Made by a program: the position numbers and the translations under genes. A DNA stretch of 41,834 nt from Desulfovibrio sp. A2 (GTDB lineage Bacteria; Desulfobacterota; Desulfovibrionia; Desulfovibrionales; Desulfovibrionaceae), in contig NZ_AGFG01000010.1 in the NCBI RefSeq assembly GCF_000226255.1, positions 1 through 41,834 of the forward strand. Direction: 5' to 3'. Shown here in pieces: positions 41,811 to 41,834 of this stretch. The notes below the pieces were generated by a model. It ran no database searches and was not told where the DNA came from. It worked only from the letters and a program-made list of their open reading frames with translations. How positions within the stretch are numbered: the stretch's first letter is position 1; each line of letters starts with the position of its first letter.

Positions 41811-41834
41811 GGAGAACTTTTGGAAAAGTTCTCC
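41811..41834. repeat. Palindrome at the window end, related to 39922-39963
   Basis: GGAGAACTTTT (41811-41821), GG, AAAAGTTCTCC (41824-41834): a perfect 11-bp stem reaching the last base of the window. The preceding GGGGAGGGAAG (41800-41810) suggests that the true left arm is longer and that the right arm continues outside the window. Confidence 0.7.

Overview
The window is a GC-rich, gene-dense stretch of bacterial chromosome. Gene content and order (1192-residue PEP synthase next to a divergent pyruvate carboxylase, Mn-type pyrophosphatase beside mannose-family PTS genes, four-cluster ferredoxin, cytoplasmic molybdopterin oxidoreductase, long-form KdsA/Lpt/RpoN block) point to a sulfate-reducing Desulfovibrio/Nitratidesulfovibrio-type bacterium. 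This assignment comes from recognition of families and synteny, not from a database search. I see no rRNA, tRNA, insertion sequence, prophage or CRISPR array.

Region 1 (1-3700): pcm (-), a CBS-domain protein (+), a membrane-anchored M23 peptidase (+) preceded by a hairpin that may be an attenuator, and a DUF488 protein (-).

Region 2 (3.9-14.3 kb): ppsA, pyc and birA, all on the minus strand and read in the order birA, pyc, ppsA. This is a pyruvate node: BirA attaches biotin to pyruvate carboxylase, which makes oxaloacetate, and PEP synthase makes PEP for gluconeogenesis. Both large enzymes carry unusual extra segments. A tRNA nucleotidyltransferase gene (cca) diverges from birA.

Region 3 (14.4-27 kb, minus strand): read from the far end, pyrG; then kdsA-kdsC-lptC-lptA-lptB, a chain of overlapping genes for Kdo synthesis and LPS export, closed by a strong terminator; then rpoN-hpf-ptsN-rapZ, the classic sigma-54 neighbourhood, running on into mannose-family PTS EIIA, EIIB and EIIC; then ppaC. 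The EIIC gene is split by a one-base frame difference at a nine-base A/T run, which forms a perfect -1 slippery site. This is the most interesting signal in the window.

Region 4 (27.4-33 kb): purQ, two small uncharacterised genes (+), then on the minus strand rsfS-gpmI-zinc-ribbon protein and a nitroreductase.

Region 5 (33-41.8 kb): a phenylacetate-CoA-ligase-like enzyme (+), a small membrane protein (-), a FAD oxidoreductase plus four-cluster ferredoxin pair (-), a double-ACT protein and a cytoplasmic molybdopterin oxidoreductase (+), and glutamine-dependent nadE (-). Two related long palindromes lie on either side of nadE, the second cut by the window end.
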